Source: Xylanibacter caecicola
GTDB lineage: Bacteria > Bacteroidota > Bacteroidia > Bacteroidales > Bacteroidaceae
NCBI RefSeq assembly: GCF_013166515.1
Contig: NZ_JABKKJ010000007.1
Location: 1-64,000 of the forward strand
DNA length: 64,000 nt
Reading direction: 5' to 3'
Shown here: positions 17,863 to 26,144 of the stretch, piece after piece
Layout: the number at the start of each line of letters is the position of its first letter
Numbering within the stretch: the first letter of the stretch is position 1
Made by a program: the position numbers and the translations under genes
Notes under the pieces: model-generated
The model's database searches: none
What the model saw: only the letters and a program-made list of their open reading frames with translations
Told to the model about the DNA's origin: nothing

Positions 17863-17976
17863 TCAGAGCGTGACACCCGTAACGCATGATGTTACCGACA
17901 GTGCGCCCACGATGGATGTGATGAGGGTGCAGATGGCGTTGATGATTACACGCCAGTTTTCTTTTGAGATCTTCAT
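17863..17976 (-). CDS. smalltalk family small protein
   Basis: A 37-residue ORF starting MKISKENWRVIINAIC and ending SCVTGVTL. It contains one hydrophobic stretch (about 11-28) followed by a cysteine in TSC. This is the pattern of the 'smalltalk protein' family of Bacteroidetes (MKISKxxWkxiiq... TSC), typically encoded between an HU-related DNA-binding protein and an N-acetylmuramoyl-L-alanine amidase, exactly as here. Function unknown; probably a membrane-associated peptide. Its stop lies just beyond the dispersed repeat, and the HU-related gene ends 57 bp upstream of its start. Confidence 0.88.
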   Translation of the reverse strand: MKISKENWRVIINAICTLITSIVGALSVTSCVTGVTL

Positions 17977-18033
17977 GTTGTATGATTTTTTAATTAACGG
18001 ATTTGGTTATACACTATGCTGTTGCCGCCTATC

Positions 18034-18477
18034 TTACACTCCGGTCTCAGGAGTTGTGGCAGTAGGCGTGCTGCCGGTCACTGCCGATGCCTTGCGCAGT
18101 GTGGCGTCGAGGTTGAGCGACACGTTTGACAGCATGCCGGTGGCACGGGCGCGTAGCTTGACACCACGTATGTTGCGGTTTACGTTGAAATCCTCCTCGG
18201 ACTTTGCCCCTCCGGAAGCGTTGCGTATGCCGCATGAGAAAATGGCGAGGTCGTCTATTTTCACGTTCTTGCCCTGGAGTATCATCTCCTTGATACAACG
18301 GATCATGGCTGTTATTACTCCCAGACACATTGCTTCCGAAAATCCGGAGTTGTGCTCGGACATGTGTTTGGCAAGAGCCCTGAGGTTCATTGTCTCGTCT
18401 ATGACGGGCCAGGCGTAATATCTGCCAAATGCCGTACTGCTGGACATGGTGTTCTTTTTGAGAATGAATTTGATCAT
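18034..18477 (-). CDS. HU-related DNA-binding protein (HU_rel type)
   Basis: A 147-residue protein with MIKFILKKN...STAFGRYYAWPV at the N-terminus and an HU-like body with FSEAMCLGVITAMIRCIKEMILQGKNVKIDDLAIFSCGI. It ends in a Thr/Ala-rich tail. This matches the putative histone-like HU_rel family of Bacteroidetes, distinct from canonical 90-residue HU. It probably binds DNA; whether it acts on the neighbouring genes is unknown. The start at ATG 18477 is set by the conserved MIKF; a longer frame to 18504 also exists. A -7 box lies about 90 bp upstream. Confidence 0.85.
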   Translation of the reverse strand: MIKFILKKNTMSSSTAFGRYYAWPVIDETMNLRALAKHMSEHNSGFSEAMCLGVITAMIRCIKEMILQGKNVKIDDLAIFSCGIRNASGGAKSEEDFNVNRNIRGVKLRARATGMLSNVSLNLDATLRKASAVTGSTPTATTPETGV

Positions 18478-18565
18478 GATGATTGATTTTTTAAAGTTTG
18501 ACATGATGTTTGCCGAACTTGGTACTGGCAGTGCGCGCTACTGCGTTTCTTCCGCTCCGGTAATG

Positions 18566-18573
18566 CAAAGATA
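18566..18573 (-). promoter_or_regulatory. -7 promoter box upstream of the HU-related gene
   Basis: On the minus strand the sequence reads TATCTTTG, a match to TAnnTTTG, leaving a leader of about 80 nt before ATG 18477. No TTTG -33 box is seen at the proper spacing. Confidence 0.5.
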
Positions 18574-18634
18574 ATATTAGGCGATATCGTGGGTATGCCT
18601 TATGATGCCTTACGGTGCCTTGACGCTTTTCGGG

Positions 18635-18838
18635 TTACGGTTCACCGAGATAGGCAAATATTATTTTCAGCTGGCGCACGGTGAACAGCTTGTTGGCGGG
18701 TTTGTAGCCTGCTTCCGCAAGCTGTCGGCTAAGCTCTTCCGAACGTTTAATCCAGCCGGCGAGCCGGTTTGTCGCCGCTTTCGGGGTTACCCCGGGGAAA
18801 TAGAGCATTGCAAGTTCTCTTTTGCTATATACTTTCAT
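18635..18838 (-). CDS. DUF4248 domain protein
   Basis: A 67-residue protein, KVYSKRELAMLYFPGVTPKA at the start and ANKLFTVRQLKIIFAYLGEP at the end. This is the DUF4248 family, a small helical, probably HTH-like domain (K-R-ELA-x-LY-P and 'T.RQ...I...LG.P') that recurs in Bacteroidetes next to HU-related genes. The start is ATG 18838; the open frame extends upstream only through low-complexity NLT repeats. Likely a DNA-binding regulator, by inference. Confidence 0.82.
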   Translation of the reverse strand: MKVYSKRELAMLYFPGVTPKAATNRLAGWIKRSEELSRQLAEAGYKPANKLFTVRQLKIIFAYLGEP

Positions 18839-18904
18839 GTTTGTGAGATTTGTAAGGTTGGTAAGGTTATGAGGTTTTAGGGTTGTGAGGTTATGAGGTT
18901 GCGA
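18839..18904. repeat. degenerate GGTTATGAGGTT-type simple repeats
   Basis: Immediately upstream of the DUF4248 start, variants of AGGTT(A/G)TGAGGTT are repeated several times (e.g. GGTTATGAGGTT twice), on the minus strand reading as CTCATAACCT-type units. They would encode NLTNLTN if translated, but belong to the leader. Confidence 0.7.
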
Positions 18905-19210
18905 GGCTGATACAGAGCGGTGGTTTGCGCATCGTAAAAAGGCGGTTTCCATGACAGGAAACGGTTGTTTTTGTTCCGTAAAACGGTTGCTTCCCGGTGC
19001 CGACCTGCAATACCGGCATAATCCCGGACAATCTTGTCATGCCGCGACTTGCTGTGTGCGACAGGTGACAGATGTGACAGGCATTTGTTGGAACTATATG
19101 TAACCGTATAAAATACGTGTCCTTTAAAGTATATGTATTTATTGTCATTTCAAATATCTATATAGAAAAAAGTGTCACATCTGTCACGTGTCACGCCCAC
19201 AGGCAGCCTT
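18905..19210. other. control region between DUF4248 and the primase-helicase gene
   Basis: There is no gene here. The left half is GC-richer and without clear signals. The right half holds a 15-bp inverted repeat with an AT-rich centre (19065-19187, listed separately). The primase-helicase stop is at 19211, and the promoter for DUF4248 should lie here, though I see no perfect TAnnTTTG box. Confidence 0.6.
19065..19187. promoter_or_regulatory. inverted repeat of TGTCAC elements flanking AT-rich DNA
   Basis: GTGACAGATGTGACA at 19065-19079 is the exact reverse complement of TGTCACATCTGTCAC at 19173-19187. Each arm holds two TGTCAC units, and both arms extend to a third, partial or full, unit (CTGTC / GTGTCAC). 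The 93 bp between them are strongly AT-rich. The arrangement suggests a dimeric regulator site or iteron-like initiator site serving the adjacent primase-helicase module. Confidence 0.7.
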
Positions 19211-21334
19211 TCAGAAAGGTATATCATTCTTGGAAGAGCTGTCTCCCGGCACATGCTTGCCTATGTCAGCGACCTGAATTTCAATGACTTCCCAAAATCT
19301 GCCGTAGTGTTTCTTTACCTGTCCGTATTCCAATTCGCGCATCACCCTGCCTATTGCTACAGGTGACACTTTCAGTTGCGGTGCGAAGCGTGCAGCAATC
19401 TGTGTGGACGTGAGATAGGTACACTTTTCGTATGGTTCGGGGTGGCGGTAATGTGTCACGACAAGCTCGCGTGCGCTGTCAGGTGTCTCGAACTCGCGGT
19501 TCTGCCTGTTGATGTCGTCTATCTCGTCACCGTCGAACCAATATTTGAAGCCTCCGTCTATGAGTGCCTTCGCCTGTGCATACACACCGTTGTGGTCGAT
19601 ATTTGCCGTCCACGGGTTGTCGATATGTTCCACCTCGAACACCAGCCAGCGGCGGTTGCCCGTGTCGTCGGTAAGAAACTGCAGGTTGTTTCCCGTGGCG
19701 CAGAACGAAGCCCTGTGGGGCAGCCTCACCTTGCGCCGCCCGTATGCGGGACGGTCTTTGATATAGGGCACGGTGGTGAGTGCCTTCAGTTGGTTCACCT
19801 CTGTCCTGCTCATGGAGTCTATCTCCTCGAAGTTGATAAGAAAATTCTCGGTCAGTGCAAAGGCGTCATCCTTGTCCATGCGGTGGCTGTTGGTCTTGAC
19901 GCTATAATACTTGCGCAGGCATGGCGGCAGTATGTTGTTCATGAACGACGACTTGAACGTGCCCTGACGCCCCAGCAAGACCAATATCTCATGGTTAACC
20001 ACATTGTCAAACATCGCGGCTGCCACAAGCGCCACAAGCCAGCGACGGGCACAATGGTCGAAGACTTTGTGGGGCACGTTACGGCAGTGTACAAGGGAAA
20101 GCAGACGCCCGATGTGGTCTGTGCGTCCGTCCCACGGTGGCAGACTGTCAAGATATCCTGTCATGGGATGAAACGTGGGCACGAAGTCGCTCCTGAGCAG
20201 CGTGGCAAGCGACATCAGGTCGGTGTTGATGCCCTCACGGCGCATCTCGCACCAGAGCGAGTTCTCGAACGTGTCGTCCATATCCCTGAACTCTCCGAGA
20301 GGACTGCCGTCTTTTGCGGCGTGCGCCCATTCCGTCACACCGCTGACAACATTTACACGCAGCACGTACTTTCCCGTGATGAACTGTTCCAGCATCACAA
20401 TCGGCGTTCCGGAGTTTCTGCCGCTCCCCTCGCCTTTCAGCTTTACCGAGCCATGCTCGTCTCTGTGATTGGCATATACGCTGTGCACCATGCCGGGCAA
20501 TGGATTTCCGTTTGAAGAGTTGTAGTCGGCATATTCCCGGAGCAGCCGGTCGAGGGCATCGCTCTCCGCCACACCGTAGCGGTTGAGATGATAAATCAGG
20601 CGACTGACATATTCGTTGTGATGCCCCGGCACATAACATAATCCTTCACCGTCAAGAACCTTCCTGCCTGCTTCCACAGCGGCAGAGATATCCGCCGGGC
20701 GTCCTTTGCGCCTTACCGGTTTTGGGCTGCCGATAACAATCTCCAGCGACTGCGCGTCGGGACGGAACAGTGCATCGGGGTCGTGGCAGACAACAGACAT
20801 GCGCGTGGCGTTGGAGCACTGGCGGTCGAAGGGACAGCCGCACAGTCGTGCGTAATATTCGTTGGCGGTGGTCCACGCATCGCGGAAGTTGGCTTTGTCC
20901 ACCGTGCCCTTCATGCGGCATATCACGCGGATGCCGCGTCCCGAAACGGTGGTGTAGGCAAGCCGCGTGTGCGGGTCGGTTTTCACCTTCCGGAGTGCGT
21001 CGGCAAACGTGCCGTCTGCAAGGTGATCCAAGTCCACCATCACGTAGCCCGTATATCCGGTGATGTTGCTCTCGGTGCGCCCACCGTCAAGCGTCACCCA
21101 TGCCACGAACGCTGGCATTCCAGCTTTCATTCGGCTTAGCCTGTCTTTCAGCATGCGCGCTGTCTCGGCATCACCGCGCATCCCGGCTGTTTCCGCTTCC
21201 GCCATCGTGCGGCGGTATTGCATGGTGGCAGTCTTCAGACTGCCTCCGGTGAGCATACACATAACCTCGTCGAAGTCAGACACCACAGGAACCCGGCTTC
21301 GCAGGTTCTCGAATTTGGATACGATATTTTTCAT
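19211..21334 (-). CDS. BT4734-like / VirE primase-helicase-like protein
   Basis: About 707 residues. The N-terminal 200 residues (KFENLRSRVPVV..., GYVMVDLDHL..., TVSGRGIRVICRM, NATRMSVVCHDP) are the BT4734/BF3469-like domain related to archaeo-eukaryotic primases. The second half has FVPTFHPMTGYLDSLPPWDG and the P-loop LGRQGTFKSSF, then INFEEIDSMSRTEVNQLKAL and FCATGNN: a VirE-type (virulence-associated E) SF3-like helicase core. A C-terminal DUF3874-like region follows. Such proteins look like replication proteins of mobile elements but are found chromosomally in many Bacteroidetes. No integrase or relaxase is nearby. Base composition is clearly GC-richer than the glycosyltransferase genes. 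ATG 21334 is preferred; ATG 21340 is also possible. Confidence 0.85.
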   Translation of the reverse strand: MKNIVSKFENLRSRVPVVSDFDEVMCMLTGGSLKTATMQYRRTMAEAETAGMRGDAETARMLKDRLSRMKAGMPAFVAWVTLDGGRTESNITGYTGYVMVDLDHLADGTFADALRKVKTDPHTRLAYTTVSGRGIRVICRMKGTVDKANFRDAWTTANEYYARLCGCPFDRQCSNATRMSVVCHDPDALFRPDAQSLEIVIGSPKPVRRKGRPADISAAVEAGRKVLDGEGLCYVPGHHNEYVSRLIYHLNRYGVAESDALDRLLREYADYNSSNGNPLPGMVHSVYANHRDEHGSVKLKGEGSGRNSGTPIVMLEQFITGKYVLRVNVVSGVTEWAHAAKDGSPLGEFRDMDDTFENSLWCEMRREGINTDLMSLATLLRSDFVPTFHPMTGYLDSLPPWDGRTDHIGRLLSLVHCRNVPHKVFDHCARRWLVALVAAAMFDNVVNHEILVLLGRQGTFKSSFMNNILPPCLRKYYSVKTNSHRMDKDDAFALTENFLINFEEIDSMSRTEVNQLKALTTVPYIKDRPAYGRRKVRLPHRASFCATGNNLQFLTDDTGNRRWLVFEVEHIDNPWTANIDHNGVYAQAKALIDGGFKYWFDGDEIDDINRQNREFETPDSARELVVTHYRHPEPYEKCTYLTSTQIAARFAPQLKVSPVAIGRVMRELEYGQVKKHYGRFWEVIEIQVADIGKHVPGDSSSKNDIPF

Positions 21335-21394
21335 ACACATAAATATTTATAGTAAAACAATTTATCTTTCAGTATATTCCATAAGATGACATCA

Positions 21395-21402
21395 CAAAAA
21401 TA
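21395..21402 (-). promoter_or_regulatory. -7 promoter box of the primase-helicase gene
   Basis: Minus-strand TATTTTTG, a match to TAnnTTTG, about 60 bp upstream of the start codon. No good -33 TTTG is seen. Confidence 0.5.
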
Positions 21403-21580
21403 GCACAGTTCCGCCACAGGGTGCTGCACTCCATGGAGTACAGCACAGAGACAGGAGACAGGATGACTTTTAACTTGATTTAACGCCATAAGGCAGGTCT
21501 GCTACGCAGAGATTAGGAATTTCGCTGCATGTCCGCATAGAGCACACTCGATGTGAAATTGAAGAGTTGTGTGCTTTTAA

Positions 21581-21922
21581 ATGCGAGACAGTATGGCCGG
21601 CAAGTTATCACCCGAAAAGGAACGCGAGTGGATAGCCATTGCCGCTCGCGTTGTCGCCGAACTCCTGAAGGAGCTTGGGCTGAATTCTTGCCGGCTTGCG
21701 GCCAGACGTCTCAGGGTGAACGCGCGTACCATCGCCAAATTAAATCCAGACCATCCGGGGCATGGTCTGAAGTTGGAGACCTTGGACAAAATTCTATTTC
21801 GCATAGAGGCTACGCTCAGGTACGAACAACTGCACAGCAGACAAGAGATTGACAGTATGATGTCAGAAGCGAGAAACGAGATTTCGAGTGCTTTATTCGG
21901 ACCTTTCGTGCCGCGTTATTGA
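21581..21922 (+). CDS. small HTH-like protein divergent from the primase-helicase
   Basis: A 113-residue, helix-rich protein: REWIAIAARVVAELLKELG, then NSCRLAARRLRVNARTIAKL, which reads like a helix-turn-helix, and a C-terminal helical tail. The start could be ATG 21581 or ATG 21593 (MAGKLSP). It is divergent from the primase-helicase with 246 bp between, a typical position for a regulator. I do not recognise a named family; a DNA-binding role is inference. Confidence 0.6.
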   Translation: MRDSMAGKLSPEKEREWIAIAARVVAELLKELGLNSCRLAARRLRVNARTIAKLNPDHPGHGLKLETLDKILFRIEATLRYEQLHSRQEIDSMMSEARNEISSALFGPFVPRY

Positions 21923-22583
21923 TGCCGTGCACAAGGTGTCCGATGCATCCTAACATGATGCGACATGGAATTTACGGGTTGTGGTTGGTATTCCGACGTA
22001 TGACGGAATGCCCGGTCTGCCGTCTGTCAGTTCCCATCCTGACCGTCGGGAAAGGCAACGATGCAGGCAGCCATTGCACCGGTGTGACACCAACAATGTG
22101 GGACATACGGCAGTGCCGGGAACGACGTTCTGCAAGGTGAAGCAGTTAACTGCTGTGGGACAGACCTCCTGAATGGTGGCTGAAAAACGCGATATGCCGT
22201 ACCATACCGTCACGAATTAAAACAACGGACGGTAGGCACCGGTACATTACCCCGAAAATGGCAATGATCCACACCCTGTTCAATCTGAAAGAGCCTCACA
22301 ACACCGCGGCGGAGGGCAGGCTCCGCCCCGTTGTGAGGATTTTATGACTGCTTTACAAGTCGGTACAAGACAATAGAATATATCATCGAAAACATGGATA
22401 TAGGGAATATAACCGTAATTTATATTTCATTTGTCTGTTTATTAAATTTGCATCTTACTGCAAAGATGCTGTGTTTTCTTGAGAAAAGTGCAACAGACTG
22501 CATTTTTATATCCCGTATGGGTGGTTTTTGCAATTGATTGCATTTTCCTGTTTGTAATTGTATTATACATATAATAAATATCA
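21923..22583. other. gene-free stretch between the module and the second glycosyltransferase block
   Basis: I see no convincing coding sequence. The left part contains several short palindromes (e.g. GCAGTTAACTGC at 22140-22151). The centre holds a strong hairpin (22294-22338). Further right are a -7-like TAAATTTG (22443-22450), an adjacent perfect hairpin GCATCTT-ACTGCA-AAGATGC (22450-22469) and TGCAATTGATTGCA near 22530. This looks like a regulated leader for the GT2 gene at 22584, but the mechanism cannot be told. Confidence 0.6.
22294..22343 (+). terminator. strong hairpin, probable terminator
   Basis: CCTCACAAC (22294-22302) pairs with GTTGTGAGG (22330-22338), enclosing a second stem GGCGGAG/CTCCGCC, and is followed by ATTTTAT. 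It could end the transcript of the 113-residue HTH-like gene or act as an attenuator upstream of the GT2 gene. Confidence 0.65.
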
Positions 22584-23549
22584 ATGGATTTATCAGTAAT
22601 AATTCCTGTCTACAATGCGGCCGCGTTGTTGGACAGATGTCTCGACTCCGTCTTTAACCAAAAGACCCGGTATACATATGAGGTGATCTTGGTGGATGAC
22701 GGTAGCACGGACAATTCCGTAGAGTTGATCAAGGCGAGGAATGAGAAAAACATCATCCTGTATAAGCAGCAGAATGCGGGTCCTGCCGCCGCACGGAATA
22801 AAGGCGTGGAATTGGCACAGGGAAAGTATGTGGCTTTTCTTGATGCGGATGACTATTGGGAAGACGGGTATATCAAGGAAACTGTCGGATTCTTGGATGA
22901 ACATCCGGAATGTGTGGCTGTAACTGTGGGATGTAAGAATATCAGTTCCTTGGGCAGACGTCTGTCGTATAATCCGGTCTGGCTTTCGGAACAGGTAGTA
23001 AAGGAACCTTATGTGATAAAAGATTTTTTTGATGAATGGGCGCGAAATTGCTTCGTGGGAACCTGTTCTACGACCATACGAAAGGAGGTGGTAGTGAAGA
23101 GCGGTGGGATGAGAACTGACCTCCGTGTATCAGAGGATTATGAGTATTGGAACTATCTTTCAACTTTCGGTCAATGGGGATTGATTCCGAAAGCTCTTTA
23201 TGTCAGTGATGGCGGTGATCTAACATGGAGTCTGGGATGGCTGAATAAGATGAAAAGACGTTGGGAAAATGCGCCAGCACTTTCGGTGTGGGAAAGCCGT
23301 ATCGTTAAGCGGTTTGATAAGCTGATGCCGGCATCATACCGGACGGTGCAAGGAAGAGTTTCCCGTAATCTGACTTACTGCCAATTACTTTCGGGACGGC
23401 TGTCGCTCAGTCGACAGGAGGCTCTGAAATATGGGGCATACTTCATCAAAGATCCGATAGGTCGGTTGATGAATATCGCCAAGTATACTCCTGTAACCTG
23501 GTGGCTGCTTGCCAAGTTCCTGCGATATAGGGAATATCACCGGAAATAG
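22584..23549 (+). CDS. glycosyltransferase family 2 protein
   Basis: A 321-residue GT2 with LSVIIPVYNAAALLDRCLDS, VDDGS at 37-41, QQNAGPAAARNKG and the metal-binding DADD at 87-90. It starts the second block of polysaccharide genes, downstream of a long structured leader. No membrane helices. The donor sugar is not predictable. Confidence 0.9.
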   Translation: MDLSVIIPVYNAAALLDRCLDSVFNQKTRYTYEVILVDDGSTDNSVELIKARNEKNIILYKQQNAGPAAARNKGVELAQGKYVAFLDADDYWEDGYIKETVGFLDEHPECVAVTVGCKNISSLGRRLSYNPVWLSEQVVKEPYVIKDFFDEWARNCFVGTCSTTIRKEVVVKSGGMRTDLRVSEDYEYWNYLSTFGQWGLIPKALYVSDGGDLTWSLGWLNKMKRRWENAPALSVWESRIVKRFDKLMPASYRTVQGRVSRNLTYCQLLSGRLSLSRQEALKYGAYFIKDPIGRLMNIAKYTPVTWWLLAKFLRYREYHRK

Positions 23550-23881
23550 ACAGATCTACTTATTTATAGTCCTTCTTTCCATAACATTTTGAAGAAGTCG
23601 AGAATGTAAATGCACTCGATATTTCCGATGTGCCTGTTGAATAGATCCAAGCTTACAATTAGGGTGCGGCATTCTGGATAGTTTTCATTAAAGGAGGTCA
23701 AAATTAAATATTTATTTCGCATAAGTATATCTTGTATTTGTTCTCTTTTAACAGCCTGACAATCAATGGCTAAAGACCGGACAAATACAAGACGTGTTGT
23801 TGAACGTAGTGAAAAATATGTCCCTACTCTAACTTTGCGCCAACAAAATAAAGATAAAAATCTGACTATCAACACCAAGCA
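23550..23881. other. gene-free stretch with a minus-strand open frame of unclear status
   Basis: A minus-strand frame ends at 23564 and contains an ordinary-looking segment, ILMRNKYLILTSFNENYP...IYILDFFKMLWKEGL. Its upstream part overlaps the next gene antisense and is implausible. It could be a remnant of a lost gene. ATCTACTTAT at 23554-23563 resembles the end of the MITE-like element at 29.5 kb. Confidence 0.4.
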
Positions 23882-25060
23882 ATGAAAAATAAAATTTCTT
23901 CTACAATTCTTTTCATCATGCACATGCCTCCGCCTGTGCACGGTGCTTCCATGGTGGGAAAATATATACATGACTCAAAACTCGTTAATGAGACTTTTAA
24001 TTGTCATTATATAAATCTTACAACGGCGGATACTCTTGCAGATATAGGCAAGATAGGACTGAGAAAAGTAAAGTCGTTTGTTAAACTGCTGAATAGCATT
24101 GAAAAGGAGATAAAGCGGTTGTGCCCTGATACAGTCTATATCACCCCCAATTCGGCGGGAGGTGCTTTTTATAAGGACTTCGTGGTGGTGGAAATCGTAA
24201 AACGGGCAATGAGGAAGTGCGGACGTAAAGATGGGAATATCGTTTTGCATTTTCATAATAAGGGTGTCAGTACAAGGCAAGAACGATGGCTTGACGACAA
24301 ACTTTACACAAGATTTTTCAAAGGTGTAAATGTTATGTTGTTGGCTGAATCTCTTTATGGGGATATTTCCAAATATGTGGAACGGGAGAATGTCGCTATT
24401 TGCGGTAATGGAATTCCGGATTATTCGGCAGAAGATATTGTAGCCCATAAGAAATCAGATGAAAAGAACTTGCCACATTTGCTTTTCCTGAGTAATATGA
24501 TGACAACAAAAGGTGTGTGGGAGTTGCTCGATGCATTATATATCCTTAAACGGAAAGGACGGAATTTCGTATGCGACTTTGTCGGTGGCTGGAAAGATAT
24601 ACATGAGGAAGAGTTTTGTGCACGTGTGAGTGAATACGGACTGTCTGATTGTGTATATGCGCATGGTGCCAAATATGGAATGGATAAGGAAGAGTTTTTC
24701 AAAAGAGCGGATATATTTGTCCTTCCATCATATACGGAAGCTTTTCCGCTTACAGTGTTGGAAGCTATGCAATACGGATTGGCTGTCGTAGCGTCAAACG
24801 TTGGCGGTATTAGCGGACAAGTGTCTGACGGTTTGACCGGATATTTAATCGGAGGTACAGAAAGTATCTTGACATTAGATTATAAACCCAATCCACAAGA
24901 ACTGTCAGATGCTATTGAAAAACTTCTGAATGATATGGACAGATGCAGAACCATGGGGCAAGAGGGACTGAAACGATACAAGCAGGAGTTTACGTTGCAG
25001 CGTTTTGAGGAAAGATTTTGCGAATGTATCCAAAAGCCGGGTTTTGCAAGGAAAATATAG
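23882..25060 (+). CDS. glycosyltransferase family 4 protein
   Basis: A 392-residue GT4. The start FIMHMPPPVHGASMVG is characteristic of a polysaccharide GT4 subgroup. LLFLSNMMTTKGVWELLDAL (about 200-219) and the E-x7-E in YTEAFPLTVLEAMQYG (E286, E294) are the nucleotide-sugar-binding elements of the C-terminal domain. It is followed after 14 bp by a nucleotidyltransferase-fold gene, with a purine-rich ribosome-binding-like GAAAGGGG between. Confidence 0.9.
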   Translation: MKNKISSTILFIMHMPPPVHGASMVGKYIHDSKLVNETFNCHYINLTTADTLADIGKIGLRKVKSFVKLLNSIEKEIKRLCPDTVYITPNSAGGAFYKDFVVVEIVKRAMRKCGRKDGNIVLHFHNKGVSTRQERWLDDKLYTRFFKGVNVMLLAESLYGDISKYVERENVAICGNGIPDYSAEDIVAHKKSDEKNLPHLLFLSNMMTTKGVWELLDALYILKRKGRNFVCDFVGGWKDIHEEEFCARVSEYGLSDCVYAHGAKYGMDKEEFFKRADIFVLPSYTEAFPLTVLEAMQYGLAVVASNVGGISGQVSDGLTGYLIGGTESILTLDYKPNPQELSDAIEKLLNDMDRCRTMGQEGLKRYKQEFTLQRFEERFCECIQKPGFARKI

Positions 25061-25074
25061 AAAGGGGCAAACTA

Positions 25075-26139
25075 ATGAAAATGTTCTTTGAACTGCTGCA
25101 AGTCGCTATCGGACACAGGGTTTCTTTAAGCCGTACTCTTACTATTGAAGAATGGTCGGATATTTATGAGATGTCCTTAAAACAGACCATTGCCGGTGTG
25201 ATGTTTTCGGGAGTAGAACGTTTGTCGGAACAACAAAGACCTCCACGGGAAATCATTCTGAAATGGTTTTCGTTGGTAAGCAGGATTGAAGCACGCAACA
25301 GACGTGTCAATGAGGTTGCGGTGAATGTGTCAAGACGTTTGTGCAGGGACGGATTTCGTAATGTTATTCTGAAGGGACAGGGTGTAGCTGCATTTTACCC
25401 TCAGCCGTTGCGCAGGCAAAGCGGTGATATAGATATATTGTTGGAAGGCAACCGTAAGGATGTCATTGCATACGTCCGAAGGTTCACTCCTGATGTAGAG
25501 GCTTTATATCATCATATACAGTTTCCTGTAATTGCCGATGTTGAGATCGAAGTACATTTTATCCCGTCCTTTTGCATTAATCCATTTACAGACAGATGTC
25601 TGCAACGTTTCTTTACGGAAGAGGCATCTTTTGATAATCATATCAACCTTCCCGGCAAGGTCGGGGAAATAGCCATTCCAACAGAACGGTTGAACAGAAT
25701 ATTCCTTCTCCGCCACACTTTCGGACATTTCCTCAGCGAGGGTGTCGGCTTACGACAGATAACGGACTATTATTATCTGCTGAATAATTCGAAAAGTAAG
25801 GTCGGTGTGGAAGAACAACAGCTGTTGAAGCGACTCGGTATGTATAAGTTTGCCGGAGCGTTGATGTACGTGCTTCATCACATATTCAGGCTGGAACCGG
25901 AACGTATGATTGTTCCGATGAATGAGAAAGAAGGCAAATTCTTGTTACAAGAGGTTATGCAAACCGGTAATTTCGGACATGAAGATACAAGAATACAAGG
26001 ACATAAGGCTAATTCGCATATCGGACGTTTCCTGCAACGGCAATGTTTTTACATGCGTATGCTGAGGCATTATCCCGGTGAGGTTGTATGGATGCCATAT
26101 TTTGATATAAAGAGATTTTTCACCGCAAAGAAAAGATAA
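25075..26139 (+). CDS. nucleotidyltransferase family protein (NTP_transf_5 type)
   Basis: A 354-residue protein of the uncharacterised nucleotidyltransferase family PF14907. The active-site-like segment is NVILKGQGVAAFYP...RRQSGDIDILLEG, where G-D-I-D-I-L supplies the two metal-binding aspartates, and VEIEVHF offers a third acid. Members are common in Bacteroidetes and actinobacterial polysaccharide and lasso-peptide loci; substrate unknown. I chose ATG 25075, preceded by GAAAGGGG; the longer frame overlaps the GT4 gene. It lies 5 bp upstream of the WecG-like gene. Confidence 0.83.
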   Translation: MKMFFELLQVAIGHRVSLSRTLTIEEWSDIYEMSLKQTIAGVMFSGVERLSEQQRPPREIILKWFSLVSRIEARNRRVNEVAVNVSRRLCRDGFRNVILKGQGVAAFYPQPLRRQSGDIDILLEGNRKDVIAYVRRFTPDVEALYHHIQFPVIADVEIEVHFIPSFCINPFTDRCLQRFFTEEASFDNHINLPGKVGEIAIPTERLNRIFLLRHTFGHFLSEGVGLRQITDYYYLLNNSKSKVGVEEQQLLKRLGMYKFAGALMYVLHHIFRLEPERMIVPMNEKEGKFLLQEVMQTGNFGHEDTRIQGHKANSHIGRFLQRQCFYMRMLRHYPGEVVWMPYFDIKRFFTAKKR

Positions 26140-26144
26140 ACTGT

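Noticed and set aside
18635-18952. Longer start for the DUF4248 protein
   Set aside because: The extra 38 residues are NLT-type low complexity from the simple repeat; the family begins at ATG 18838.
19376-20515. 379-residue + strand open frame
   Set aside because: It lies fully antisense to the primase-helicase gene, whose frame has clear domains; the antisense product shows no family features and results from high GC content.
21919-22213. Overlapping short frames on both strands
   Set aside because: Neither product resembles a protein family and the DNA is full of short palindromes; treated as non-coding.
23564-23971. 135-residue minus-strand open frame
   Set aside because: Its first third is antisense to the GT4 start and implausible; the last 70 residues look protein-like, but I cannot assign a family, so it is only noted as a possible remnant.
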